Assembly (NCBI GenBank): GCA_033725935.1
Contig: MU867116.1
Location: forward strand, 62,001 to 126,000
DNA length: 64,000 nucleotides
Reading direction: 5' to 3'
Source of the DNA: Cladorrhinum sp. PSN259
Lineage: Eukaryota; Ascomycota; Sordariomycetes; Sordariales; Podosporaceae
Shown: in pieces, positions 41,801 to 54,236 of the stretch
How the letters are laid out: every line of letters begins with the position of its first letter
Position numbering within the stretch: the first letter of the stretch is position 1
Translations under genes and position numbers: made by a program
The notes under the pieces: generated by a model
What the model saw: only the letters and a program-made list of their open reading frames with translations
Databases searched by the model: none
What the model was told of the DNA's origin: nothing

Positions 41801-44183
41801 TCAAACCTCTTCCGCAGCAACAGCCTCGTACCCTCCCGTCCTTCTGCCCCTGCCCATGATTTCCATCACCGACGGGCTCTCATACATGTCTGTATAATTC
41901 ACCGGTTGGCCACCCAGCACCGCTGAGCCCGTCTCTCTCTCCCCAAACACGGGAGCTGGATCACACCAAAAGTCCTTGCAGTTCTGGAGGCATCCGCGAC
42001 TGTAGGGATTCTTGTTCTTCTTCTTCTTGGTCGTTGCTGCTGCTCTGCCTCTCGCAGTGTTCATAAAGACATCAACACCAAGCAGCCGACTGATGGTCTT
42101 GAGCATGCCGCCATGCCTGTGCCCGTGACCATGTCCGTGACCGCCTTCGCCGGGGGCAGCCGCTCCAGAGGGGGGCTGTGCTGAAGGATCAAGCGGGGCA
42201 CCAGTCGAGGTAAATGCTGAGGAAAGCGAGGTGTGGACGGTGCGGTTGACGCCAAACATGTTCTCGTAAGTGGTCATGCCGCGGGCGACCTGGATGAACT
42301 GCACGAAGAGGAGCATACCCACCCATGTCAGTTGCAGAGTCGCCCAAATTGCCATGAGGAGAGTATAAGCGTCGGTATTGACAACCCGGCAGAGAGTCGG
42401 TGAGAGGATGTTGCATTCCTCGGCACCGGTAAGCGCCTGGGGGATCAAGGACGTGAAGTAGAGGTAAACGAGATAGTCAAAGGTCAAGACGCTGAGCGTG
42501 AGGTTGATGAGGTAAAGGAAAAAGTGTCGGTGGTTGTTGATGCCAACGCAATTGTAGACCCATGGGCAATGGCTACCAACACGGTTAGCAAGTGGGTTTT
42601 CCCGGGAGGTTCCAAATCAAGCTGCACTCACTGATCATGTTTAGCAACGCACCGCTGGCAGCGACGGCAGTGTTTGCTTCGAAGAGGCGTCCGAATCATG
42701 CACGTAACACAGAAATGGGCCTCGTCGTACTTCCACTGGCCGATGAGCTCGTCGATGACAGCTTTTTGCTCAGCAATGCCGTTCATCTTTGGCACAAACC
42801 CAGGGTCCTCAATCATCGAGCGAACGTAGAAATATGCCGTCATTCCAAAGACAGCGGCAAAGAGGAGGTTCCATAGCATTGTTCCCTCGTCACCAAAGGC
42901 CGTCTCGGGGAAGACCCGGAATAGCCATACCGTCCCCGCCCAGAAAAGAGAAGCAGCAAATATTCCCGTCATCCAAGGCTAGCGCCGAGTCAGTCAGCCA
43001 AGTTTCGGCATACTTTTAAAGGACACAAAGTGCTTACCGTTTTCTCAAATGCCCTCATATCCGGTGGCGCATAAACAAGGACTTGTCTGCCAACCCACAT
43101 GAGCGCATATGCAGCCAACAGGCCTATCGGAAGCCCAGCATATACAGGCATCCCAGCAAAGATATGAAACACTGCCCATACCATGAAGAAGGGCAAGAGG
43201 AAAAAGAACTTTGTGGTGAAGCCTCTCCTGTCCTTCTGGATGTAACTACCACCTGGCCAGCTCGGTATTATTGGATTCGCATCCTCGTCGTAGCCGCACT
43301 CTTGAAGCGCCTTTCGCCATGCACCCGCCGTGTTGAGTTCCTGTGCCGTGATCGCGGGTGTCTTTCCATTCGTCGTCTTGGCAAATCGGTCCGCGCCGTA
43401 CTCCAAAAGCTTTTGTACGCATCCTGCGCTGCCTTTTACCAGAGCCCAGTGCAGCGCTGTGAAGCCTTGCTCATCTGTTGCGTGGACGCTGGCGCCCCAG
43501 CGGAGGAAGGCGTCGACACATTGTGGGTAACCCTTGTAAGCAGACCACATGAGACCTGTGTGACCGTAGGCATCTTCGACGTCGACCGGAATCCCTTGAT
43601 GTAGGAGCAAGACGATAAGGAGCAGGTTCCCGTTGAACGTGCTGATGTGGAGCGTGTTGTACCCCTGAGCATCGGTGATCAAGGGGTCGGCGCCGTGCTG
43701 GAGGAGCAGGTGGACGGTATAGTAGTGGCACCGTTGGGCAGCCCATTGAAGTGGTGTCGCAACGCTTTCGCCTCCCTTCTTATTCATCTCGGCGCCCTTC
43801 TCGATGAGGAACTTGCACATGGCATACTGATTGTTGATGGCCGCCCACTGTCACGCAAAAGAAGTCAGGCAGAGTGTCCCACAAAGACTCAATGGCTCGG
43901 AACCCCCGGAGATGTATAAAGTCAAACGTACATGTAACGGAGTGATGCCCTCATCGTCGGTATAGGTCGCATCGTAATCACTACTCTCAAACAGCTTCTC
44001 CATGCCGGCAATGTCTCCCGTCCTCGCCATCTGCATGATGTTCTCCTTCGGGTTGCCATCACCCGGCAGGTTCCCAAGCTCCACCTCGTTGTTCAGCTTC
44101 GGCGTCGCTGTCTCGGATTTTGAAGGGGGCTGCGCGGGACTGCCGCTTGAAGGCTGCGGCCCTGAAGAATCGTGTTGTACCAT
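41801..44183 (-). CDS. AKR1: Ankyrin-repeat DHHC palmitoyltransferase Akr1
   Basis: Four exons (44183-43932, 43847-43038, 42978-42632, 42572-41801) encode 726 residues, the usual Akr1 length. A Ser/Pro-rich start is followed by about five ankyrin repeats (from ENIMQMARTGDIAGMEKL to YGADRFAKTTNGKTPAI, about 48-250), then two membrane helices, the cysteine-rich CRRCQRCVAKHD segment, and DHHCPWVYNCVGINNHRHF with DHHC at 469-472. Two more helices and a His-rich GHGHGHGHRHGG cytosolic tail complete it. The DHHC histidine-470 codon is split by intron 3, and joining the exons rebuilds the motif exactly. Akr1 S-palmitoylates cytosolic proteins such as casein kinases at the Golgi. The gene is divergent from the SRP receptor beta gene. 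Confidence 0.96.
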
Positions 44184-45051
44184 CGTCCCTCCTGTTGTGC
44201 TGGGGAAGCTCGTGGAGTTGGGTTCCTCGATTCGTCAAGTTTCTGATCGCGGATGGGGTCCCTGTTTTGCCGCTAAGCGCGGTGACAGTGTCCGGGGAAT
44301 ATTTGTAGGTATTGTAGTGGTACAAAATATAGCGATTCGACAGCAACCGCAGACCACGAAATAAAACCAATCTATGCACGTATAAAGAGAAAAGAAGAAA
44401 ACCCGGATTAGAAAGAGAGGCAACAAGACCCCAGAACTCGGCCGCAGGATCTGTTGGCGCTCAACACAGGCGACGACGGGAACTTTGTGCTGCGGCAAGG
44501 CAGCTTATTTTCGAAGGTCTGCTCACTGTCTTGAAACTTTCTTGGGGGTGCTTTTTTGGCGGTTGGCAGGCGTTCGTCAACCAACTGCCAGCCTGCATTC
44601 AATTCGACCCCAGCGGCCCCCCCTCCAAAACGAGAACCAACCAGCTGGAGCATCCACGATTCCACAGCGAGGCAGAGGTGAAGCTTGGTTGACAAACAGG
44701 CAGACCCACACAGCTCACTCTGTAGGTGCCTTGTGGGGCCCGCTTTCTTTGCTTTCGACGACAAGGTGTTGCAACGGCAAACTGGCATCCGCGAAATCCA
44801 CAAGTGAGGCCATCGGACGATTCTAGGTTCTGTCGGACGACGATGGTACCATAAGATCCAATTTCGGATCTGTCAAACCCGAACGATCTCGAACACCTGC
44901 AGCGAATACAATAAGTGTGCATTGCTAGCTTGCATTCTTGTTTCTTTCCAGAAGCCATCGCGACATCACCGCCGGTTTCCTTCCTTTCCTCACTTACTCA
45001 CCTCTCTTCCGACTCTCGCCGCCGGGAAGGGCGACACGACCAAACTCCAAA
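44184..45051. promoter_or_regulatory. Divergent promoter region of AKR1 and SRP receptor beta
   Basis: 868 bp between divergent start codons. CT-rich sequence lies close to the SRP receptor start (44975-45020). No additional gene was recognised; open frames on both strands are short. Confidence 0.55.
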
Positions 45052-46008
45052 ATGTCCCTCCTCGACCACGCCAAGCCCTTCATCGAAGCGGCCATGAACC
45101 CATCCCCGACAGTCCTCGTCCTCGGCCTCGTCTTCCTCCTAGTCGGCCCCATCCTCCTCCACTTCCTCTACTCGGCAGTGACGCCCTACACCACCATCCC
45201 CTCAGTCCTCCTGGTCGGTCCCCCAGGATCAGGCAAAACAACCCTCGTAACCCTCTTCGAGCGCGGTCCTCACTTCAACAACCCTTCCTCCCCCGCCGCA
45301 GAAGCCGTCTCCACGCGAACGGCAAAAACCCACACGTCCGCCTCCCCTTCTTCAACCGAGCTCTCAATCTCCCCCGCCCATCCCTACACGACCGACCTAG
45401 ACCAAGCAGGCGCAACTTCCACGAAAAGGTTCCTCCTAATCGACACCCCGGGCCATCCCAAACTCCGCGCTCGCTCTGTTCTCCAGCCGCTTTCCTCGCC
45501 GGACTCGACAATCACCGTCCCAGCCTCGGACGGCGACAGCGACAAGTCACCCCTCAAGGCGGTCATCTTCCTCGTCGACGCCGCAGCGCTGGCGGACGGC
45601 GACTCTCTGCCATCAACAGCCGAGTACCTCTACGACGTTTTATTGTCCCTGCAAAACCGGTTTCACTCTCGCAAGGGGTCCAGGGCGCCCGCTTCCATGT
45701 CCGTTCTTGTCGCGGCGAACAAGTTGGATCTCTTCACGGCCCTGCCGGCTAGCTTGGTAAAGTCAAACTTGGAAGCCGAGCTGGGACGTATCCGCGCGGC
45801 GAGAAGTAAGGGTCTGCTTGACTCTGGCGTTGGGCAGGATGATGTAGTAGAGAGGGATGATGCCTGGCTGGGCGGAGACGGCAGCGAGAAGTTCAAGTTT
45901 GACCAGATGATGGAGTTTGACGTTGAGGTTGAGGTTATTGGAGGAAACGCCATTGGTGATGGACCGGGGGTTGATAAGTGGTGGAAGTGGGTTGGTGAGA
46001 GGGTCTGA
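45052..46008 (+). CDS. SRP102: Signal recognition particle receptor beta subunit
   Basis: A single exon encodes 318 residues. One N-terminal membrane helix at about 20-42 (TVLVLGLVFLLVGPILLHFLY) is followed by a Ras-like GTPase domain. G1 is GPPGSGKT at 56-63, then a serine-rich switch region, G3 is DTPGHPKLR, and G4 is ANKLD. The C-terminal KFDQMMEFDVEVEVIGGNAI fits the family's last strand. The protein anchors the SRP receptor alpha subunit on the ER membrane for co-translational targeting. The frame is open upstream to 44938, but the ATG at 45052 (CCAAAATGTC) directly precedes the membrane helix and is preferred. Confidence 0.93.
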   Translation: MSLLDHAKPFIEAAMNPSPTVLVLGLVFLLVGPILLHFLYSAVTPYTTIPSVLLVGPPGSGKTTLVTLFERGPHFNNPSSPAAEAVSTRTAKTHTSASPSSTELSISPAHPYTTDLDQAGATSTKRFLLIDTPGHPKLRARSVLQPLSSPDSTITVPASDGDSDKSPLKAVIFLVDAAALADGDSLPSTAEYLYDVLLSLQNRFHSRKGSRAPASMSVLVAANKLDLFTALPASLVKSNLEAELGRIRAARSKGLLDSGVGQDDVVERDDAWLGGDGSEKFKFDQMMEFDVEVEVIGGNAIGDGPGVDKWWKWVGERV

Positions 46009-46573
46009 AGTAGATAGGGTGGTTTGAGGAATTTTTGTATAAAACATTAACGGTCATGATGATTAGAAATGGGAAATTATCATCCTGCTATCTTCTCTAG
46101 GCCAAGCAAAAGGGACGGGCGATATGGGATGAACGGAATACACATTAATACAAATTAATAATCTTGAAGTTTCTTTGATGATTTCTGTTTATTTGGGTAT
46201 ATAAACTTGTGCAGGATGCCCCTTTCGCACATTATCTAGATGCCTTCTCCTCTTCCGCCCACAAACTTCCCATTTGCACGGGTTGAGCCCCCTTTACCCC
46301 TTTGCCCCCTATTCCGTCCCGTCTATGCTCGGCCACACAAAAATGCAAGGTGTAGGAATAATACAGACGACGCTATTCAACCCTCAAAAACGTTGACCCA
46401 CCATGCAGACCAAAAGACGTTGAGTCTTCTTGGCTTTCTTTCCTCCACCGCCCAACTTTTACATAGAAGCAAGAAATAAAAGATGCGCAATGATGATATC
46501 CAAGCAAATTACTCCAAACCCAATGAACTTTTCCCAGTTACCCTCTTTTTCAACACCTCCAACATACTTTCGT
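46009..46573. other. Convergent 3' region
   Basis: 565 bp between the SRP receptor stop and the cystathionine beta-synthase stop. AT-rich 3' UTR-like sequence, with no gene seen. Confidence 0.6.
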
Positions 46574-48242
46574 CTACTTGTGCTTAACCATATAAGTCAA
46601 GAGATCAACCTTGGTGACAATAGCCACGGGCTTGGATCCGTCGCCCTCAACTTTCTCAGTAATAACGGCTGCAGAGTTCCACTCAAGAAACCTGCTGAGC
46701 TCAGAGAGAGGGGTATCAATGGTGATTTCAACAAATTTGCGCTTCTTGTCCTTCTGCTGCTTGAGCTCCACGCCAAAGTTCCTAGGGTCGGTGACGACCT
46801 CGTCAATGCGGCTGAAGTTGAACATGACGTCGCTGACTGGGCTCTGGGGGGAGGCGCGGCCCTTGGAGATGTAGCTGAGCAGGTTACCGAGTGTAACAAG
46901 ACCGGCAAGCTTGCCGCCAGTGGGGGTAAGGACAGGGAGCTGGTCGAAACCCTTGTCGCGCATCATCTCAATCGCCTCAGCGCAAGCGCTGGTGGTGATG
47001 ACCGAAGAGACGGGCTTGAGACGCAGGGCGCGGACGGTGGCACCACCATAAGGGTCGCTCTGGTTGGGGGTCTTGGGCTCAGCGGGGGCACCGCCGTTGG
47101 TGTTGGTGTCGTCATTAGGGAGCAGGTCGTTGGCGGCGAGCCAGTCATCGTCGGCGAACTTGGAGAGGTAGGAGCGGATGCTGTCAGGGAGGACAACAAC
47201 CACGACATCGCCTTTCTTGAAGCCGAAGTCCTTGACCGCCTTGAGCATCGCAGCCATAGCGCTGCCGGAGCTACCGCCGACGAGAAGACCCTCTTCAGCG
47301 ATCAACCGGCGAGCGAGGTGGAAGGACTCGCGATCCTCGGTCTTGTACCACTTATCAACAAGAGGGCGGTCCAGAACATCGGGGATGAAGTCATAGCCGA
47401 TACCCTCGACCTTGTAGGGCTGATTGACGCCATTCTCATTGAGAGCCTCGGGAAGAGCAAGGATACTGCCGACGGGATCGGCAGCAATGACCTTGATGTT
47501 CTTGTCGTGTTTCCTCAAGCCGCGCGCAATACCAGTAATGGTACCACCGGTACCAGCGCCGGCAACAATGGCCGTGATTTTGCCACCGGTCTGCGCCCAG
47601 ATCTCCTCAGCGGTGCCAAACTCGTGCGCCCTCGGATTGTCCACGTTGGTGTACTGATCGAGAATGTGAGAGTTGGGGATCTCCTTCTGCAACCGTCTCG
47701 CAACACCGATGTGGCTTTCGGGAGCGTCCCAGGCGGCCTGGGTCGGAGTGCGGATGATGGTGGCGCCCAGAGCGCGGAGGACGGACACCTTCTCGGCCGA
47801 CATCTTCTCGGGAAGAGTGATGATGGTCTTGTAGCCCTTGATGGCGCCGACAAGGGCGAGGCCGATACCACTGTTCAACTCAGGTTAGGCAGGTTCCTAG
47901 AGCAATGGAAGAAGAGAAAAAAAAAACTTACGTGTTGCCGCTGGTGGGCTCAATGAGCGTGTCACCAGGCTTGATGCGGCCGCTCCTCTCGGCCTCCTCG
48001 ATCATGCGCAGCGCTATCCTATCCTTGACACTGCCACCAGCATTGAACAGCTCAACCTTGGCGTAGACCTCGCACTCGATACCGAGCGACTGAGGGATCT
48101 TGTTCAGTCGCACAAGCGGTGTGTTGCCGATAAGCTCGGTGGCCGACATCTTGATGTTGGCCTTGCGGGCTGGCTCGTCAAAGAGAGGAATTGGGACCCT
48201 GGAGACGCTTCCGCGATGGTTCGCTCCGTTGGAATGAGCCAT
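46574..48242 (-). CDS. Cystathionine beta-synthase
   Basis: Exons 48242-47932 and 47870-46574 encode 535 residues; the 61-bp intron (GTAAGT...ACAG) splits the TSGNTGIGLA phosphate-binding loop, which splicing restores. The fold-type II PLP domain has Lys73 in GGSVKDR, and the glycine-rich loop AGAGTGGTITG. Two CBS domains follow at the C-terminus: the first from about VSSVITTSACAEAIEMM, the second ending AIVTKVDLLTYM. It condenses homocysteine with serine to cystathionine in transsulfuration, in the cytosol. There is no heme-binding CPxCx N-terminal extension, as in other fungal enzymes. The domain order and full length speak for an intact gene. Confidence 0.95.
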
Positions 48243-49001
48243 TTGAATATCTTTTGGAAGTTATTTGTGTAGTGGAAAAGAACGGGAGGCGATCTTCTGA
48301 TCCTTTATGGTGGGGGCGCGGGGTTGTCGTGCTGCTGACAAGCTCGGCTCAAAGAAAGAAGGTGACGTTGGCGACAGGTGAGACGGGAATACACTAACTA
48401 CCCTACCAAGGTAGCGTTGCTTGGTCAGGAAGGAGGCGACTCGAGGATGAGAGCAGAGATTTGAGAGGAAGGAGAGGACGGAATTGGAAAATCCAGTGGA
48501 CAATTTGCTAATGGAAACCCGGGTTCCCCATGCTTCCCACTCCAATGCCCGCTGTCAAATGCTCCAGAAGCCGATGTTATGCGCCACTGCGCCCGTGCTT
48601 CTCGTGCAAAACTCCCACGGCCAGACATCCGGCACCGCCCGCTGCAAGGGCTGCCTGATTAGACAACCCCCACTTTTTGTTCCAGAAGCATTCGTAGAAA
48701 GCCCACGTGCAGGCGGGATGTCAGTAGCATTTTACCACATTTTGAACTGCTGACAGCATGTTTCATTCTGGTCTATGGCCTGAGACATCTTCAGCGCTTG
48801 CAGCCACACTTGGGAGTCAGTGCACAATACAGAATACAGATCTTGAATCGAAAGCGAATTATTATTAGAGTAAACATCTATCTAAACAGAGCATCAAATC
48901 ATAGGGCGGGCGTAAGTTTACATAGCTCCGAACCGGAAACGCCAGAACCCCTTTTTTTGTCCGTAAACTTAAAAGAAATAGGAAATGCAACGCACGCCGA
49001 T
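48243..49001. other. Upstream region of cystathionine beta-synthase
   Basis: 759 bp between the CBS start and the desaturase stop. No open frame with recognisable content. The promoter of the CBS gene and the desaturase 3' UTR are expected. Confidence 0.6.
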
Positions 49002-50917
49002 CTAATGCAGCCCGCTCTCGCCCGTTGAAGCCATGTACTTTTGACAGTTGACCAAATGTCCGACCTGCTCGCCAACCTCGGCTAGTCTTGAAATAACATG
49101 CTTGTTTCCATCAACAAATCCGAGCAAGGTGTATGGAACACTAGTTTCCTCGCAAAACTCCATAACGAGCTTTTGAATTTTGCGGAGATTGTGGCGGGGT
49201 GCGCGGGGGAAGAGATGGTGGACCGACTGGAACTGCAAGCCACCGTGGATAAAGTCCAACCAGGCTGGGCAGTCAACGTCCATGGTTGTCCGCAACTGGC
49301 GCTGGGGGAATGACTCGGACTCGCCGATATCAGATGTGGACATGCCCCAGTGGGAAAGGGTGATCTGCACGTGCAGGGGCATTGTGATGATGTGCGATAC
49401 CAGAACAAAAGCCACGCGAATGGTCCAGTTGGGCAAGGTGCACCAGAGGAGAAGATAGCCAAAGATGTACCAGTAGCAAGACATGAATGCGACCTCGGTG
49501 GGGCGAATCCACCACGCTGAGCTGTTGCCCAGACCCGAAGACCTCGACGACAATACGTGCAGCCAAGAGAGGATGTAAAGGTTGAAACGAGCGAGTCCCA
49601 TGACGGGGTAGTAGGTGTACTTCTGGTAAGGAACTAGGACTTCGCAGGCCTTGTCCCAAACAAAGGTGAAGTTATAGTAGCTAGAGCGCAAGCTTTTGAA
49701 GAAAGAAGGGCATGTGGCGAAGAGAGGCGTGTTCTGAATATCGGGATCGTGCTCGGGATGGTTGGTGATGAGATGGTGCACGTTGTGGCTGCTCTTCCAC
49801 CAGCCGATGGACAATCCGCAGCAAAAATCCGCAATGAACATGCCGATCAAGGAGTCGATCTCGAAGTTGCCGGTGATGGCGCGATGGCCGGCGTCGTGCG
49901 CAGTGAACATGATTTGGTGCCAGAAAAGTCCAAGGAAGGACGCCGAGGTCATGTACCACTCGAATCGCAAAGCAACAAAGAAAGCAGCGAACAAGATCGA
50001 GTAGCGAGTCAACTCCTTGCCATATTCAAGGTATGGGCAGTCGTAAAGTCCTTGGTCGTAGACCTTCCGGTGCAGTTCTCGGTACTTCTTCTGGATGCCC
50101 TCCTGAACTTTAGGGTCGACAGATGGGTAGTTGAGGATGGCCCTCTGAATGTCCTGCTCCATGGCCCATTCGGTATACGCTGCCTTGTCGCCAACAAACA
50201 CCTTCGTGGCCTCACCCGAGGCATCTGCATCGGTCTTCCGGATAACCTTCAAGCCAGGCTTGGCCTTGTCGCCAGAGTCTGAATCGCTTTCCGAGGTATA
50301 CGAAGTGAGCATGCTTCTCTCTGAGATAATGCTAGCGCCATCATTGAGAGTGCTAATCTCAGAGTCCGACACATCATCCACTACAACATCATTGTCGTCG
50401 TCAACTGGCGAGATGGTAACTGATGGTGTTACAAGAGGTTCTCGCTTGGTGTAGACGCCTCCTCTGATTGGTGGTGTCGTGTTTGTCCAGAGTCCTGGTG
50501 GTTTGAGACCAATTCGGAAGGCCTTCATCGTCTTGAGTGTCGGCGGGCGATGGTAACTATTGCCCCGCAAAATGTGTCAGCATGGTAATCAGAACCTAAA
50601 AAAAAAATCCCATGTTGTGAATGCAGAAATGTACTGGTAGATCGAGATCTGGAAATTTTTGGTGGGAAAGCCGATTGGGGCAGGATTGGGGAAGCAGGGA
50701 TGTGGGTGTATAAGAAACGGAAAACCGGCAGAACATACGCATCCATCTCGTCAGTCGCGTCCCTTCCAACCATGTGTAAGATGGCGAGAGAACCGCCAGG
50801 ATGCTTCTCAATCCATGAATCCAGCTTCAGGACGTAGTCCTGGTATATGACGATGATGTGGCCATCGGCAATGAGGTCGTGCACCTCGCAAGGTGTTATT
50901 ATCCTGTCGCGTGACAT
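49002..50917 (-). CDS. Delta-8 sphingolipid desaturase (cytochrome b5 fusion)
   Basis: Exons 50917-50739 and 50556-49002 encode 577 residues; the 180-bp intron has donor GTATGT and acceptor AATAG. The N-terminal cytochrome b5 domain has the heme ligand His39 in HPGG and a second histidine in HMVGRDATDE. A Ser/Asp-rich spacer follows (about 85-175), then a membrane fatty-acid desaturase domain with three histidine boxes: HDAGH, HNVHH and QSVHH (in QFQSVHHLFPR). A glutamine in the third box is typical of front-end desaturases. In fungi this architecture is the ER enzyme that adds the delta-8 double bond to the long-chain base of glucosylceramides. A front-end fatty-acid desaturase is the alternative but less likely. 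The intron is longer than others in the window. Confidence 0.92.
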
Positions 50918-52784
50918 GGTTATAGCTGTGAGATGTTGGGGGACGAGAGAGGAATCGTCCAGTTGCGAAGACCAGTCTCGTAGCTTTGACAACAAAAAGA
51001 GGCGTAACGAAGAAAACAAAAGAGGGCGAGGTAGGTAGGCTAAAGAGAGAGACGGGCAGCCCTAAGAATTAAGAACCTTGGTCGAGGTAGCTTACCTCGC
51101 CTTGGCAGTGGGAAGGAAGAAACGAAGCAGACGGGCGGTGGGAACTGGAAAGGAAAGAGCAAGTGCAGAACCTGGATAGACCCCTCAACCCCGAACTCGA
51201 CTGCAGCAGAGATGAAGCAAACAAGGGGAGGGGCATGTTCAATGGTGGATTCAACTGCCAAGTTGCCCGGCTGGCCGAGACCGTTTTGCGCGATCTTCCT
51301 CCCAGGGTCATAGGGTCAACCTTTTTCTGGTGCGCAAAAGGCCAATCCGCACTCACCACTCAGTCCACAATAACACCAACACAGAGCTGCATCACACCCA
51401 CATGTGCAGGTGGGAAAACCAAGCTAACGGTAACGGACCCGTTCCTTTTGGCAATCTGGCAATTTAGCAAAGGGGGCTGAGTGAAATCTCCTCATCTCTT
51501 CCCTGTTTAATCGTCTCTTCCAACGCCAAGAGAACGGAAGCCAAGACAGGCTCGTGTGGTGCAAAGATCCCAGAAGAGGACAAGGGTCGGCGCCATTCGT
51601 TATCTTTCCTGACACGAAATTGTTGGGACGGGGGCGGCTGCAGAATTGGCAGGCGAGAATTAAAGCAGCGGAGATCTCTAGTAAAACTTGGAACTTGGAT
51701 ATCCCGTGCTTCTTGCCCATTCGTTTTGTTTGGTTACAAAGAGCCACGGTGGATTGATGTGTCGTCTGGCTCTATTCCCCCGCAGCTGCAGCAACAAGCT
51801 TGTTGCTTGCTTGTTGGCTCACCACTCTCTTTTCTGGAGATTCCAGACCTGGCCCATCCGAAAAGGTCCAATGATGTTCCTGGTCTAAGCCTAATCGGGT
51901 TAGAGCCGTCACACAGCCCTTGTTCCGCACCATTCACCGCCTGCCTGGAAAGGCAATTGCGGTGAAGCCAAGCATTAGGCGACCCATTTTACCTGCCGAC
52001 TCTTTCGAAACTGCTCCCAAACGGTCTTGGCAGGGGATGTACTATGGTATTGGCCATTTCGGAATGAAGGAAGTGAGATCCAATGCAACGGAAATGGGGA
52101 ACCAAGATGTGCGCACCTCGCAGCAGCTCCGGCTGCTCTCACTGGTCCCCCGTCTCGCAGTTTCGCCGCCGCCTCGCACCACATGTCCACATGCAACGCG
52201 CGTCATGCAGGGCACTGCTGCTGCTCTCAAACTGGATGTGGCATTGTGCGCGTAAGTTTATGTGGAGTTTTTGGACCCCGAGATTGTCAATTGTGAGACG
52301 ATGTGGGATGTTGTGGGATGTTGTTGGATTTCGGGATTCCGTTCCCTTTTTACCCCTCCCCTTTTCTACAAAATCCAGAGTGCTGGGGGATTTACTGCAT
52401 ATCTGGGCCTCCCAAGCAGGGTAGCACTAGGTGGACGGTGACGGTGGGGGCCTGAAAGCTAACTTTAATCACCCCACAATAGCGCAGAACAACACAACAA
52501 GGAAACAAGCAATTTCTGGGATGGCAATTCCGCCAAACTGCCAGTTGCCAGCCGCCTTTCCCCTATTTCTTCAGTGTGCCAGCATCGGATCCGCCTTCCT
52601 CTTTCCCCTTCCAGGTGGAGGGACGGTCTTACCATCGACCTCGGCTGCAACTTTATTATTAGGGCACCCCATCCATTACCATTTTCACAATCCGAGAGTG
52701 TGTGGAATCTGGATCCGAGGAGCAGGTGTTTTCGCTCCGCCGGGCCCTCTCATGTCACACGGCAGCGCTGCTCCCCGTATCCAA

Positions 52785-52817
<33 letters not shown>

Positions 52818-54236
52818 TGGACGAGGCTCGGTGTCCGTCTTTCGAACTTTGTCTTCCGTCTCCATCGGGCATTAAACAATAATGATACTGACACCCCTCC
52901 ACGCATACAACAATATTTCCCACCAACAGTAACACTTTTTCCGGCAACGTGCATGGGGCGCCCAGCGCATATCGGTGGATGAAATCCCCAATTGAGTAAA
53001 GACAAGCAAAGGAAACGGGGTCACCCTTCGTACTCGCATTTGGCCGTGTCAGTTCCCAGAGTTTGTTCCATGGATGACATCGTCCGATAAATCATTGGCG
53101 CAATGTTGGCCGGCTCTCGGTAGTCCCGTCCATCTGGGTCGATAAAATGATGATGATGGGATGATGAAGTGGTGTCACATTTCGTAACAGCTGGAGACCT
53201 CATCAACCCTCAATCCACGTACAACTATCTACTAACGAAACGATTGTGCAAGTGTCACTAACAAATGTAGCGCGATTTACACAAGCATTTCGCTAGACCG
53301 GCGTTCCGCGTAACAGTCCCCGGTGAATAGGGGTCCAGCTGGCCCACCTCACTGCGGCGAAGCACAGGTTCCACGGAACCCCTCCGTGTGGGTTGATTGG
53401 TACGGGTCATGGTAAAGTTATCAGATGGACCTTTTTTTGGGTTTGGTTCATCAACCCAGAATGACAAGTCACAAACAAAGTACATAAACCAAGCCGGTTA
53501 AATCCACGGGGTGCCACGTTAGCCCCCATGCGGTGAGAAAATCTCACCAAAGCAAAAGAGCAATTCAGCAAGGAATTAATGCGACGACCACAACGGGCTC
53601 AAATTGAGGTAAAGAAAAAAACACCGTTTAAGAAGCAATTGAAATAGGAATAATTCAAAGCTTTCTTTATATAATTCGGATCGAGTTTGACGAAGATTTT
53701 GTGGTTTCAAATAGGTGTAAATGTACTGTACGATTTGAAGATGACAGGACGAAAATAATAACTGTGTTAACGGACTCCTCCGATATTGGGTTTAGCTTAG
53801 TCTAAACCCCGTGGGTTCTGAATTCCAAGTAAATGACCGTGCACTGCCTTGTTCCGGCCAAAACACATGTTATTACGGATACAGCAAGGAGCAATGCAGT
53901 TTGCCTTAAACTCAGGCGGGACATGACATTCGAAGTAATTTCGTTCCGTGATACAAGACAAATGCCGGTAGGTATTTGCGGCCGAAGGAACAACTTCCGA
54001 TGGAGCTGAAGATGGATTTCATGGCGCGATTCCGGAGAGTGGTGGTGGAGATGGCATGTGAAAACGTTGGAGAACAAGACATTAATCCCTTTACGATAAC
54101 AGCAATAAGCACAAAACTCGACAGACGTAACCATCCCCGAGACCCCTTTAATGCCGACATGGAAGTGGCACAGTCAGTCGTCATCCGCTGTCAGATACAT
54201 CAGCCGACACCAATTGCAAAAAACGAATGATCAAGA
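50918..54236. other. 3.3-kb stretch without a recognisable gene
   Basis: Runs from the desaturase start to the AAA ATPase stop. Contains the desaturase promoter, mixed GC sequence to 52700, an (ATT)11 microsatellite at 52785-52817, and AT-rich sequence at 53480-53850. Many short frames occur on both strands (up to about 183 codons), but none has a domain, and those crossing the microsatellite consist of repeated Ile or Tyr. An ncRNA or a decayed gene is possible but unsupported. Confidence 0.5.
52785..52817. repeat. (ATT)11 microsatellite
   Basis: Eleven perfect ATT units, flanked by CCAA on the left and TGG on the right, so the outer sequence reads CCAAAT...ATTTGG as an inverted pair. Confidence 0.95.

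Noticed and set aside
52431..52982. 183-codon frame across the ATT microsatellite
   Set aside because: Contains a run of isoleucines from the repeat and no recognisable domain; a matching frame exists on the other strand for the same reason.
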